From contig CAXVYS010000024.1 of assembly GCA_963422675.2 (NCBI GenBank), forward strand, positions 806,001 to 870,000: a stretch of 64,000 bases of DNA, written 5' to 3'. Source of the DNA: UBA4416 sp963422675 (GTDB lineage Bacteria; Bacteroidota; Bacteroidia; B-17B0; Aurantibacillaceae). The translations under genes were made by a program, and so were the position numbers. This document shows positions 41,244 through 50,326 of the stretch, in pieces. The stretch's first letter is position 1; each line of letters begins with the position of its first letter. Below the pieces are notes generated by a model, which was not told where the DNA came from, ran no database searches, and saw only the letters and a program-made list of their open reading frames with translations.

Positions 41244-42017
41244 ATGAACGGAAATATGATATCAATAAAAAACTTACATGCCAGTATTGGTGAAAAGGAA
41301 ATTTTAAGAGGAATAAATTTAGAAGTAAAAGCTGGTGAAGTACATGCCATCATGGGGCCAAATGGTTCAGGTAAGTCAACCTTATCAAGTGTGCTGGCCG
41401 GCCGCGAAGATTATGATGTAACAGAAGGTGAAGTTACGTTTAATGGAAAGAACTTATTAGATCTTTCGACGGAAGACCGCGCCAGAGAGGGACTATTTTT
41501 AGCCTTTCAATACCCGATCGAAATTCCGGGTGTAAGTAATATTAATTTTTTACGTACGGCTTTAAATGAGATCAGAGCATACCACGGGCAGGAAGAAATG
41601 CCTGCTAAAGATTTTTTAGCACTTGTAAAAGAGAAACAAAAATTGGTGGAGTTGGATGTGAAATTAACCAACCGTAGCGTTAACGAAGGATTTAGCGGTG
41701 GAGAGAAAAAAAGAAATGAGATCTTTCAAATGGCGATGCTTAACCCAAAATTAGCGATACTGGATGAAACAGATAGCGGCCTGGATATCGATGCTTTAAG
41801 AATCGTTGCACAAGGGGTGAACGCTTTAAAATCAAAAGACAATGCCACTATTTTAATTACACACTACCAACGCTTATTGGATTATATCGTTCCTGATTTT
41901 GTACATATTTTATACAATGGCCGTATTGTAAAAAGCGGTGGTAAAGAATTAGCCCTGGAATTAGAAGCTAAGGGATATGATGAAATTAAAGCACAGTTTG
42001 AAAGTTTAGAAAGTTAA
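41244..42017 (+). CDS. sufC: Fe-S cluster assembly ATPase SufC
   Basis: ABC-type ATPase of the SufBCD complex, 257 residues. Walker A GPNGSGKST, the signature NEGFSGGEKKRNEIFQMAML, Walker B 'KLAILDETDSGLDIDAL', and the switch His in 'ILITHYQRLLDYI'. Start at ATG 41244; an internal ATG four codons later is an alternative. It is followed by a 124-nt gap before sufD that holds a 13-bp direct repeat. Confidence 0.97.
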   Translation: MNGNMISIKNLHASIGEKEILRGINLEVKAGEVHAIMGPNGSGKSTLSSVLAGREDYDVTEGEVTFNGKNLLDLSTEDRAREGLFLAFQYPIEIPGVSNINFLRTALNEIRAYHGQEEMPAKDFLALVKEKQKLVELDVKLTNRSVNEGFSGGEKKRNEIFQMAMLNPKLAILDETDSGLDIDALRIVAQGVNALKSKDNATILITHYQRLLDYIVPDFVHILYNGRIVKSGGKELALELEAKGYDEIKAQFESLES

Positions 42018-42141
42018 TTGGTTTAGAAACCAGTAAAACAATAAGTGGATTTATTTCTTATTTAAGAACACAAAAGAAACGAGGTTTAGAGGATAAAAAA
42101 CTTTACTAAACTTTCATAACATAAAAAACTTTCATAACCAA

Positions 42142-43422
42142 ATGGTAGCAGAAAAATCAATAATAACACAGCAGCTGATGGAAAGCCTGCAAAAGCAATC
42201 CTCAAAAATTGCGTTTATACCCGATAATGAAATTGTATCGGCTATAAGGCAATTGGAAGAAAAAGGAATTCCAAATAATAAGCACGAAGACTATAAATAC
42301 TGTAACATTGAATCCTACATTCGCAGAGAATTTAAAGTACTTGGCCAATCGTTTAATTCGTTACAGGCAAAAGATATTGAAGCGTTTAAACTGGATGATG
42401 CAATTAATATAGTTGTGTTAAATGGAAATTACAGTGCGGACTTAAGCGAAAAAATTATCGCAAAAGGGATCAGTGTAAAATCACTGAACGAAGTAGATGC
42501 CACTGAAAAAGCATTGATCGCGTCGCAGGCAAAATCCTCATCCGACTCTCTTATTGCACTGAATACTATGTTTTGTGGTAATGGATTGTTTTTTAAAGTA
42601 GAAAAAAACAACGCGATTCCAATGCCGGTACATATTATCTATTTAAATAATAACAGCGCGCCCTCTTTATCAAATAGCCGTAGTTTTATTCATATGGAAA
42701 CCAGTGCGGAATTAACCTTGGTGGAAAGCTTTATAAATGTTGGAACAGACAAGTTATTTTCGAATTACGTAAGCGAAAAATTACTGGACGAAAATGCCAA
42801 ATTAACCTGTTATACATTTCAAAATGAAGGCAGTTTGTCTTACAGTGTTCATACAAATCAGGTAAAAATACATAAGTACGCGAACTATAATAATTCAACA
42901 TTTACACTAAGTGGCGAATTGGTTCGTAACAATCATAACATTGAGCTGGCGGCTTCTAATTGCGAAGCCCATTTAAATGGTTTGTTCATTACCAAAGGAA
43001 CCCAACTGGTGGATAATCATACTTTGATTGATCACCAGATGCCAAATTGTGAAAGCAATGAATTATACAAAGGTATTGCAGATGGCAAATCCATAGGTGT
43101 TTTTAACGGGAAGATCTTTGTTAGAAAAGATGCTCAAAAAACAAACGCCTATCAGAGTAGTAAAAATATTTTGATGAGTGATGATGCCACGATTAATACT
43201 AAACCACAGTTAGAAATTTACGCCGACGATGTTAAATGTTCACACGGAACATCTACCGGTAAGATCGATACAGATGCTTTGTTCTATTTAAAAACGCGTG
43301 GCATTGGCGAAGAAAATGCCCGCAAGTTGTTGTTACAGGCCTTTGCACAGGAATTGATAGATAAAATTGAGGTAGACTCTTTAAGAGAAAGAGTACTGCA
43401 ACTTTTCGAAAAAACCTTATAA
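42142..43422 (+). CDS. sufD: Fe-S cluster assembly protein SufD
   Basis: Partner of SufB in the SufBCD scaffold, 426 residues. N-terminal helical region with GIPNNKHEDYKYCNI, then the beta-helix core. Conserved C-terminal blocks are 'NHTLIDHQMPNCESNELYKG', 'FNGKIFVRKDAQKTNAYQSS', 'ADDVKCSHGTSTGKIDTDAL' and FYLKTRGIGEENARKLLLQA, with the His-Gly motif typical of SufD. Confidence 0.96.
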   Translation: MVAEKSIITQQLMESLQKQSSKIAFIPDNEIVSAIRQLEEKGIPNNKHEDYKYCNIESYIRREFKVLGQSFNSLQAKDIEAFKLDDAINIVVLNGNYSADLSEKIIAKGISVKSLNEVDATEKALIASQAKSSSDSLIALNTMFCGNGLFFKVEKNNAIPMPVHIIYLNNNSAPSLSNSRSFIHMETSAELTLVESFINVGTDKLFSNYVSEKLLDENAKLTCYTFQNEGSLSYSVHTNQVKIHKYANYNNSTFTLSGELVRNNHNIELAASNCEAHLNGLFITKGTQLVDNHTLIDHQMPNCESNELYKGIADGKSIGVFNGKIFVRKDAQKTNAYQSSKNILMSDDATINTKPQLEIYADDVKCSHGTSTGKIDTDALFYLKTRGIGEENARKLLLQAFAQELIDKIEVDSLRERVLQLFEKTL

Positions 43423-43488
43423 ACAGGTCTTTATTTCCCTTTGCCAACAATTGGTGGAGGGATTAAGGCCTATGTAAACTAAATCATA

Positions 43489-44709
43489 ATGCTGGACATA
43501 ACTAAAATACGTAACGATTTCCCTATTCTTTCAAGAACGGTTAACAACAGGCCTTTGGTGTATTTTGATAATGGAGCAACGGCGCAAAAACCACAGGTGG
43601 TAATTGATGCCCTTACACATTATTATACCTACCAAAACAGCAATATTCACAGGGGAGTTCATACATTGAGCAGGGAAATTACCATTGCATATGAAGCAGC
43701 ACGCCAAACAATTGCCTCACACATCAACGCAAAAATTCCAACCGAAATTATTTTCACAAGAGGTACTACGGAATCTATCAACCTGGTGGCCTATTGCATG
43801 GGAAAAATTTCGTTGAATGAAGGCGATGAAGTGGTAATAACAGAAATGGAACACCATAGCAATATTATTCCGTGGCAATTGATTTGTGAAGAAAAAAAAG
43901 CAGTTTTAAAATACATTCCTATTAATGAAGCAGGAGAATTAGTACTGGAAGGACTTCCGAAATTAATTAATGCTAAAACAAAACTGATTGCCTTTACACA
44001 CATTTCCAATACACTGGGGACAATTAATCCTGTTAAAGAAATGATCGCTCAGATCCGTTCCTTATCGCAAGCTGCTGTTTTAATTGATGGTGCTCAGGCT
44101 GTCCCCCATGTAAAACCGGATGTTCAGGATCTTGATTGTGATTTTTATACATTCAGCGGCCATAAATTATTTGGCCCCACAGGTGTAGGGATTTTATATG
44201 CCAAAGAAAGCTGGCTGACAAAGTTCCCTCCATACCAAACCGGTGGTGGAACCATAAAAACCGTTACACTCGAAAAAACCGAATTTGCAGATGCGCCACT
44301 AAAATTTGAAGCTGGTACACCTCATATAGAGGGGGGCATTGGCTTAGCTGCCGCTATTGATTATGTGAATGCCATTGGATTTGATGCTATTGAAAAACAC
44401 GAAACCCTACTTTTGAATTATGCTACCACTAAACTTTTGGAAATCGAAGGCGTAAAAATCTATGGTACATCTAAACACAAAGCGTCTGTTTTATCTTTTA
44501 ACGTGGCTAATTTACATCCCTTTGATGTGGGGTCATTATTAGATAAATATGGAATCGCTATACGCAGCGGACATCACTGTACACAGCCTATTTGCAAGTT
44601 TTATAATATTCCCGGAACCATCAGGGCTTCTTTTGCTTTTTATAATACATGCGAAGAAATTGACCTGATGATAGATGCGCTTAAAAAATCTATTAAACTT
44701 TTGAGTTAG
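43489..44709 (+). CDS. sufS: Cysteine desulfurase SufS
   Basis: PLP-dependent group II cysteine desulfurase, the sulfur donor for the Suf system. 406 residues. Motifs: 'YFDNGATAQKPQVVIDAL', 'RGVHTLSREITIAYEAAR', EMEHHSNIIPWQL, DGAQAVPHVK, the PLP-lysine in 'FSGHKLFGPTGVGILYAK', and the active-site Cys in RSGHHCTQPICKFY. No sufE gene is visible in the window. Confidence 0.96.
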   Translation: MLDITKIRNDFPILSRTVNNRPLVYFDNGATAQKPQVVIDALTHYYTYQNSNIHRGVHTLSREITIAYEAARQTIASHINAKIPTEIIFTRGTTESINLVAYCMGKISLNEGDEVVITEMEHHSNIIPWQLICEEKKAVLKYIPINEAGELVLEGLPKLINAKTKLIAFTHISNTLGTINPVKEMIAQIRSLSQAAVLIDGAQAVPHVKPDVQDLDCDFYTFSGHKLFGPTGVGILYAKESWLTKFPPYQTGGGTIKTVTLEKTEFADAPLKFEAGTPHIEGGIGLAAAIDYVNAIGFDAIEKHETLLLNYATTKLLEIEGVKIYGTSKHKASVLSFNVANLHPFDVGSLLDKYGIAIRSGHHCTQPICKFYNIPGTIRASFAFYNTCEEIDLMIDALKKSIKLLS

Positions 44710-44752
44710 ATTTTTTATCATTTCCCACACTATCCTTAAAATCTGCTTCTCT

Positions 44753-44771
44753 GGAGTTTAAACTCCTTTTC
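44753..44771 (+). terminator. Possible terminator after sufS
   Basis: GGAGTTTAAACTCC is a perfect 14-nt palindrome followed by TTTT, 43 nt after the sufS stop. The stem would be only five pairs with a four-base loop, so the call is weak. Confidence 0.35.
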
Positions 44772-44878
44772 AAGTGTTCTATGGTGCTTCTTTCCTGCAG
44801 GTTAAAACTAATTATACCAAATAGCGTGTAATTACTACCAGATACAAAGTGGGATAAGCCGGTTTAAAAAAATTTACC

Positions 44879-44886
44879 TAATTTTG
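44879..44886 (+). promoter_or_regulatory. -7 element of the PstS-like lipoprotein gene
   Basis: TAATTTTG matches TAnnTTTG and lies 28 nt before the ATG at 44915. Confidence 0.5.
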
Positions 44887-44914
44887 AATCAGCTGAAACG
44901 CAAACACCCCAAAT

Positions 44915-45832
44915 ATGAAAACACTATTTTCTCTGAGCCTCCTCTCCCTGCTTTTTGTTTCATGCGGTATAAATGATGACATCACAAAAAAAGATTCGCC
45001 AACGTCCGGTAAATTAACGTTGTATTACGATGAAGGATTAACACTTCACATCCAAAATCAGGTATACACGTTTCAATCTACCTATAAAAATGCAGATATA
45101 AAACCGGTGTCTTCTGATGAAAAAGCCTGTATAGAAGCCTTGTTTAACGATAGTTGTAAAGCCATTGCCATTACCCGTAATTTAAGCGAAGACGAATTAA
45201 AAAAATTCAAATCTAAAAATCTTTATCCTCAAACTTCTGTTGTAGCGAAGGATGCGATAGCATTTATTGTCTCTAAAAATTTCCCCGATTCCGCTATTTC
45301 TCTCAGCCAGTTAACAGAATTACTGAAAGGAAATGATTCAAATTATGTAAAAGGAACTTCCATAGGAATTGTTTTTGATGATCAGAATTCAGGAAGTACG
45401 CGCCAGTTAAAAGATTCATTACTTCCTAAGAGTTCTTTCGGTAAAAACTGTTCTGCTGTAAATTCCACACCGCAATTGGTAGAAGTGGTTGCGGCTAATT
45501 CTCATATCATTGGAGTATGTGATTATGCCTGGTTAAGCGATAAGGACGATACAAACACACAAAAATTCCTGAAAACGGTAAAGATACTGGCAGTGTCACG
45601 TAAAAGCAATGAAACGGCGTATATGCCTGATCAATCCAACATCGCAACCTTTGATTACCCCTTGTGTCGTAATATTTGTATTATTCGCCGTTCGGCAGAA
45701 TTCAGCTTGGGGAAAGGAATTGAAACGTTTATCGCCGGTGAAAAAGGACAGTTGATGTTTCTTAAACAAGGTCTTCCGCCAACCAGGCAGGAAGAAAGGG
45801 TGATTGAATTTGATATGGCACCCCTTAAATAA
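44915..45832 (+). CDS. PstS-like phosphate-binding-family lipoprotein
   Basis: 305 residues with a lipoprotein signal (MKTLFSLSLLSLLFVSC; Cys17 lipidated). The mature part is a type II periplasmic-binding domain of the PstS family, with 'GKLTLYYDEGLTLHIQNQVY' at the start, 'IVFDDQNSGSTRQLKDSLL' as the ligand loop, and 'LGKGIETFIAGEKGQLMFLK' near the end. No pst permease genes follow. In Bacteroidota, single PstS-like genes commonly sit with exbBD-tonB and TPR genes, as here, so a role in energised outer-membrane transport rather than phosphate uptake is plausible. Confidence 0.85.
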   Translation: MKTLFSLSLLSLLFVSCGINDDITKKDSPTSGKLTLYYDEGLTLHIQNQVYTFQSTYKNADIKPVSSDEKACIEALFNDSCKAIAITRNLSEDELKKFKSKNLYPQTSVVAKDAIAFIVSKNFPDSAISLSQLTELLKGNDSNYVKGTSIGIVFDDQNSGSTRQLKDSLLPKSSFGKNCSAVNSTPQLVEVVAANSHIIGVCDYAWLSDKDDTNTQKFLKTVKILAVSRKSNETAYMPDQSNIATFDYPLCRNICIIRRSAEFSLGKGIETFIAGEKGQLMFLKQGLPPTRQEERVIEFDMAPLK

Positions 45833-45953
45833 ACGTTTTTTTTAAGATTAAAATAATGTTAAATTTAGCTTCAAAACAAGGGTATTGTGGCAATTGGCAG
45901 GCTAATTGATTTTAAAAACTGTATTTTTAACCACATTAGAATAGTTTAATTCA

Positions 45954-46514
45954 TTGAAGAATTCATTTAAAATAATTGCATTCATTTTAGCGTTTACTAC
46001 CACTATAAAAAGTCAGGTATCGAGTAACGATTTTTTTGCAGAATCAAGATTAACGATTCAATCGGAAGATAAATTACAGAATTTATTTGAAGCTTCAACA
46101 GAGTTTGCCTACATGCTTTTAAACATGACGAACGGTGATTTCGTATTAAATACCGATGCTTCAAAATTGGTTACTGGTAATAAAAGAGTAGATAGTATTT
46201 TAGTAAGCAAAGGTTCTCAACCTATTTTATTTAAAGGAAATATCAGCGAGAACCTATTTTTATTTAATCAACAGGTAAACGATGAGAAGCTGTATAATAT
46301 GCCCGGACAACTTACTATTAACAATATAACTATTGATTGTGTGGCACAGTTCGATCCGGTAAATTATTCCGACAGATCAGATACAAAAAATTACAGAATA
46401 GATTTCAGATTAACCGTAGACCCTGCAAAACTGGCGATAACGAGTCTTGAAACAAAGATCAACAAACAATTAATTATTGAAGTAAAAGGCGGAAAATTAA
46501 ATACAAGACAATAG
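45954..46514 (+). CDS. Hypothetical secreted protein
   Basis: 186 residues from a TTG start (NSFKIIAFILAFTTTIKSQ is a clear signal peptide). The mature domain (about 165 aa) is predicted beta-rich, with 'LTINNITIDCVAQFDPVNYS' and 'NYRIDFRLTVDPAKLAITSL'; the repeating beta pattern and size recall YceI-type lipocalin-like proteins, but I cannot confirm it. Lies between the PstS-like and TPR genes, 21 nt before the latter, probably co-transcribed. Confidence 0.7.
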   Translation: MKNSFKIIAFILAFTTTIKSQVSSNDFFAESRLTIQSEDKLQNLFEASTEFAYMLLNMTNGDFVLNTDASKLVTGNKRVDSILVSKGSQPILFKGNISENLFLFNQQVNDEKLYNMPGQLTINNITIDCVAQFDPVNYSDRSDTKNYRIDFRLTVDPAKLAITSLETKINKQLIIEVKGGKLNTRQ

Positions 46515-46535
46515 ATCAACAAACAAATACGTACA

Positions 46536-48191
46536 ATGAAAAAAATAACATTAGTAGCTACAGCATTAACCCTTACCCAAATAACATTTGCGCAAACCTT
46601 GCAGGATGCTATCATTAAAACAGATAACGAGCGTTATGAATCGGCAGCGACAGACTTTAGAAGTTTAATCGCGAAGGAACCGGCAAAAGGAGAAAATTAT
46701 TTTTATTATGGAGAAAATTTTTTCAAAGAGGATGATTTGGACTCCGCAAATATTTTTTATCAAAAAGGAGCTGATATCAATGCAACGTATCCTTTAAATA
46801 ATGTTGGTTTAGGAAAAATCCTTTGGTATAAAGGAAAAACAGCTGATGCTAAAGCTCAGTTCTTTAAAGCAGCAACCCTGGGAGCTAATAAAAATGCTGA
46901 GGTAATGCGTAAAACAGCCGAAGTGTATATTAATTCGGATAACAAAAGTTTGGATGAAGCCATTAGCTTATTAAATGCTGCCATTAAACTGGAACCAAAA
47001 AATGCTGAAAACCATATTTTAATGGGAGATGCTTTATTGGAAAAAAATCCATCGGATGGAGGCCCTGCGATTAAAGAATATAATAAAGCAACAGAGTTAA
47101 ATCCAAAATCACCTAAAGGAGTATTACGTTCAGGTAAATTATACCAACGTGCACGTAACTACCAATTAGCCTTGGATCTTTACAAACAGGCAGAAGCCAT
47201 TGACCCTAACTATGCACCGGCTTACCTTGAGAAAGCGGAGTTATACCATTTAGCAGGGCAGAAAGCCAATGCCGTTGAAAGTGCTAAGAAATATATTGCC
47301 TTAAACAATTCGGATGAAGCACGTAAACGTTATGCAGGTTTTTTATTAAATAATAAACAATATGCAGAAGCGGTTACGGAAATTGAAGCGTTGCAAAAAG
47401 CCGGAAGTAAAGATATGTACCTGGACAGATACTTAGGACATTCATATGCTGAATTAGGGAATAAAACAGATACGTCAGCGTATACTAAAGGGTTAAAAGC
47501 TTTAAACACCTTTTTTGAAAAGGCAGGTAAAGACTTTAAATATTCTCCTTTGGATTACAAATATAAAGGCTTGATGCTTTCAAGAATAGGTAAAGATAGT
47601 TTAGGAATTATTGAATTAGAAAAGGCAGCAGCTCTTGATCCAAAATTGGAAGGGGATGTAATTAATGAAATTGCTAAAACCTACATGAAAGCCAAAAAAT
47701 ACAGTAAAGCAATTGAAACGTTTGAAAGAAAAATGGGGAATGACTGGAATAACTTGAGTGGCCAGGATTTATACGACTTTGGACGTTCTTATTACTATGA
47801 AGGAGGAAACAAGCAAAGAGAGAAAAAAGAAACAGATGCCTTGAATTTATTTATAAAATCGGATACCTGTTTTTCTAAACTCGCTCAAAAAAGCCCGACT
47901 TACGCAACCGCTTTTTTCTGGAGAGGGAAAGCTAACGTACAACAGGATCTTAAAAATGAAAAATGGTTAGCTAAGCCTTACTACGAAAAAGGATTGGCAT
48001 TGGTTAAACCTGAAGAAAGAGTTCAGGCAGCTAATAAATCGAGTGTTATTGAAGCCTGTGAGTATTTAGGATATAATTCGGTGGTAACAAAAGATTATGC
48101 TAAAGCAAAAGAATACTTTGGAATTATCAGAGACCTTGACCCGAATAATAAAAAGGCAATTGATTTTTTCAAAAGCCCTCAGGGAAAATAG
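46536..48191 (+). CDS. Exported tetratricopeptide-repeat protein
   Basis: 551 residues with a signal peptide (MKKITLVATALTLTQITFAQ) followed by at least eight TPR units covering most of the protein, for example 'DEAISLLNAAIKLEPKNAEN', 'AIKEYNKATELNPKSPKGVL', 'QLALDLYKQAEAIDPNYAPA' and 'AKEYFGIIRDLDPNNKKAID'. Periplasmic scaffold, partner unknown. Followed by a strong terminator at 48219. Confidence 0.9.
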   Translation: MKKITLVATALTLTQITFAQTLQDAIIKTDNERYESAATDFRSLIAKEPAKGENYFYYGENFFKEDDLDSANIFYQKGADINATYPLNNVGLGKILWYKGKTADAKAQFFKAATLGANKNAEVMRKTAEVYINSDNKSLDEAISLLNAAIKLEPKNAENHILMGDALLEKNPSDGGPAIKEYNKATELNPKSPKGVLRSGKLYQRARNYQLALDLYKQAEAIDPNYAPAYLEKAELYHLAGQKANAVESAKKYIALNNSDEARKRYAGFLLNNKQYAEAVTEIEALQKAGSKDMYLDRYLGHSYAELGNKTDTSAYTKGLKALNTFFEKAGKDFKYSPLDYKYKGLMLSRIGKDSLGIIELEKAAALDPKLEGDVINEIAKTYMKAKKYSKAIETFERKMGNDWNNLSGQDLYDFGRSYYYEGGNKQREKKETDALNLFIKSDTCFSKLAQKSPTYATAFFWRGKANVQQDLKNEKWLAKPYYEKGLALVKPEERVQAANKSSVIEACEYLGYNSVVTKDYAKAKEYFGIIRDLDPNNKKAIDFFKSPQGK

Positions 48192-48218
48192 AGTTAGAGT
48201 TTAAAGCTGTAACGTCCT

Positions 48219-48266
48219 AAAACAAAAAGACATTCTCCGTTTGAAGAATGTCTTTTTGTTTTTTCA
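48219..48266 (+). terminator. Terminator after the TPR gene
   Basis: An 18-bp perfect stem AAAACAAAAAGACATTCT / AGAATGTCTTTTTGTTTT around an 8-nt loop CCGTTTGA, ending in T-runs (48255-48264). It also has A-runs on the left and could work in both directions. Confidence 0.85.
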
Positions 48267-48456
48267 AAGATATATGTGGGGTCTTAAAATAATGTAGGAG
48301 TATTCTTCCGTTCAAGTGTTTTTGAAAAATGAAGGGAAGTGCTACCCTAAGCTATCATCTACATTATTCTGCACAGGTTCACGAGTGAGGACTATATATT
48401 TTGATAGATAATATATCACGCTATAAGAAAGACCTCCCAGGTCTTTATCGTGTAAA

Positions 48457-48696
48457 TTAAAGCTCGTCGTTATGGGATGTTTTTGAACTATCGTTCTTTT
48501 TCAGAACACCATATATCCTGTAGGTTCTGTATACAGCATAGATCAAAAATACCGTTCCTAAAATATAGCGTTTGCTTCCGTACACCCTGTCTGATAGAAG
48601 ATCGGTAAAGAAGAACACAAAGGTACCTGTAATGGTAAGGAGCACCATTAAGCCGCTAAACGTTAGGTTAATTAATTCTGTTGGAGAACGTTTCAT
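48457..48696 (-). CDS. Small two-helix membrane protein
   Basis: 79 residues: a basic N terminus (MKRSPTELINL), a first helix about 12-32 (FSGLMVLLTITGTFVFFF), a second about 43-60 (YILGTVFLIYAVYRTYRIY), and a polar tail. Such proteins are common beside tonB/exb clusters in Bacteroidota, but the family is not recognised with confidence. It is separated from tonB by a terminator at 48770. Confidence 0.6.
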   Translation of the reverse strand: MKRSPTELINLTFSGLMVLLTITGTFVFFFTDLLSDRVYGSKRYILGTVFLIYAVYRTYRIYGVLKKNDSSKTSHNDEL

Positions 48697-48764
48697 ATGA
48701 TTGAATTTTAATACAGTTAATAATTCTGAACAGGGTTGTTTAGTATGATCGTTAGATTGAGGGT

Positions 48765-48799
48765 AAAAAAAATCCCTCCGCCAGCTGGCGGAAGGATTT
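48765..48799 (-). terminator. Terminator of the exb-tonB operon
   Basis: On the minus strand AAATCCTTCCGCCA pairs with TGGCGGAGGGATTT (one bulge), followed by a T-run (A-run at 48765-48772 on the plus strand), 17 nt past the tonB stop. Confidence 0.8.
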
Positions 48800-48816
48800 A
48801 ATTATGGGGGATCAAA

Positions 48817-49674
48817 CTATTTTAATTGGAAGTTGATCGGTAAGTTAAAGAATACAGAAACAGATCTACCGTTTTGTTTCCCTGCTTTCCAGTTTGGCAT
48901 TGATTTCACAACACGTATAGCTTCTTTATCACATTCCTGGCAACCGGGAACGCCTTTTAAAACCTGTACATCTGTAATATTACCGTTACCGTTAACAACG
49001 AATTTCAAGAAACATTTTCCACTTAAACCGGCTTCTTTAGCCATTTGAGGGTATTGAATGTTTTTTTGAATGTATTTCATCATCTCCATAGGTCCGCCCG
49101 GAAATTCCGGCATCTCTTCAACTACTGTAAAAATTTCAGGAGCTTTTTCTTCTACCACACCGTTACCATTTCCTTCTGTTGGAACAACTACAGCATCTCC
49201 ATCGCCTTCCTGTGTTACAGTACTTACGTTGGTATCTGCTAATTTATCCTGTGGTGGTGGTGGATCCGTTTCCACTGCATCATCCTTAATAACGGGAGGT
49301 ACAAATTTTACCGTTTCCATTACGGGAGGTGGCGGTGGCGGTGGTGGGGGAGGTGGTTCATTTTTGTCGGCCGGTGGCGGTGTTAAATCTATCGTGGTCA
49401 TATCCAAAACAGGTTCTTTAACAATTTCGTCACCTCTTAAACCTAACACAAATTTCAGGCCCATACCTAAACCTACAAAGCCGATCATACTTAAAAGAAT
49501 GATCATTACCGTTCTGTCATACTTACGACGTATCTGATACGCGCCGTAAGCCTGATTTCTGTCGGCAAATACAATGTCATTTCTATCTGTAGAAACAACG
49601 TTATTCCATTTTTCCAGTATTAATAATACCGAAACAATGGCAATAACAAATGCTAATATTAATATTCCACCCAT
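48817..49674 (-). CDS. tonB: Energy transducer TonB
   Basis: 285-residue inner-membrane protein that couples ExbBD proton flow to outer-membrane receptors. A first hydrophobic stretch (ILILAFVIAIVSVLLIL, 4-20), the Bacteroidota motif 'DIVFADRNQAYGAYQIRRKY', a second helix about 56-75, a Pro-rich spacer with an uninterrupted run of about eleven prolines near residue 110, and the C-terminal TonB domain 'FPGGPMEMMKYIQKNIQYPQ' ... 'KCFLKFVVNGNGNITDVQVL' ... VSVFFNLPINFQLK. Last gene of the exbB-exbD-exbD-tonB operon. Confidence 0.93.
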   Translation of the reverse strand: MGGILILAFVIAIVSVLLILEKWNNVVSTDRNDIVFADRNQAYGAYQIRRKYDRTVMIILLSMIGFVGLGMGLKFVLGLRGDEIVKEPVLDMTTIDLTPPPADKNEPPPPPPPPPPPVMETVKFVPPVIKDDAVETDPPPPQDKLADTNVSTVTQEGDGDAVVVPTEGNGNGVVEEKAPEIFTVVEEMPEFPGGPMEMMKYIQKNIQYPQMAKEAGLSGKCFLKFVVNGNGNITDVQVLKGVPGCQECDKEAIRVVKSMPNWKAGKQNGRSVSVFFNLPINFQLK

Positions 49675-49676
49675 AG

Positions 49677-50315
49677 CTATTTAATTTTTTCTTGTAATAG
49701 TTGATATTCTGTAGCCATCATTTCAACACCCAATACACGTTTACCTACATTACAGATCTTTAATTCATCCAGCATATCAATAGCATTTTTGTAAGTAGCC
49801 TGATCATCGGTTTTAATTAAAACTGTAATGGCTTTTGTATTAGCTGTTACATCAACCGCCATACGCTTATAAGTTGTATCGGCTAGTTCTTTATTCTTAT
49901 TCTTTTCGGTTAAGCCCTTAATTTCATCAATAGCCCACTTGTTTTGCTCGGATAACAATTTATGCAATCCTTCCTGGCTAAAGTTTGTTTCTTTTAGTTC
50001 AGTTGGAGGCATTCCTTTTGGGTTACCGGCAGCATAGAACTGGCCTGCATAATAAAATATTTTATCATCCTTGGTTAATAAAAAGGTAACACCGTTTTTA
50101 ACCTCCGGAGGAGGAGGGCTACCTGGAGGTGGGTCAGCCGGTAAGCTCAGCTCCATACTTTTTGGTTTGCTAAAGGTTGATGTTAAAACGAAGAACGTTA
50201 ATAACAAGAACGCTAAATCCACCATTGGAGTCATATCTACACGGGTACTCTGTTTCTTGGCGCGTTTCTTACCGCCTTTACCATGTCCGCCGCCACTGTC
50301 TGCTATTTCTGCCAT
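49677..50315 (-). CDS. exbD: ExbD/TolR family biopolymer transport protein (second copy)
   Basis: 212 residues. A Gly/Lys-rich cytoplasmic N-terminal tail, then RVDMTPMVDLAFLLLTFFVL, the ExbD membrane helix with the functionally important Asp, and a periplasmic domain ending in 'TVLIKTDDQATYKNAIDMLD'. It starts 11 nt after the first exbD and ends 2 nt before tonB. Confidence 0.93.
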   Translation of the reverse strand: MAEIADSGGGHGKGGKKRAKKQSTRVDMTPMVDLAFLLLTFFVLTSTFSKPKSMELSLPADPPPGSPPPPEVKNGVTFLLTKDDKIFYYAGQFYAAGNPKGMPPTELKETNFSQEGLHKLLSEQNKWAIDEIKGLTEKNKNKELADTTYKRMAVDVTANTKAITVLIKTDDQATYKNAIDMLDELKICNVGKRVLGVEMMATEYQLLQEKIK

Positions 50316-50326
50316 GTTAAATTAGT

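Noticed and set aside
42108..42138. 13-bp direct repeat AAACTTTCATAAC before sufD
   Set aside because: Two copies only, A/T-rich and adjacent; probably a slippage duplication without function.
49070..49537. Plus-strand Gly/Ser-rich open frame
   Set aside because: It is the complement of the proline-rich spacer of tonB; the run of glycines mirrors the proline codons.
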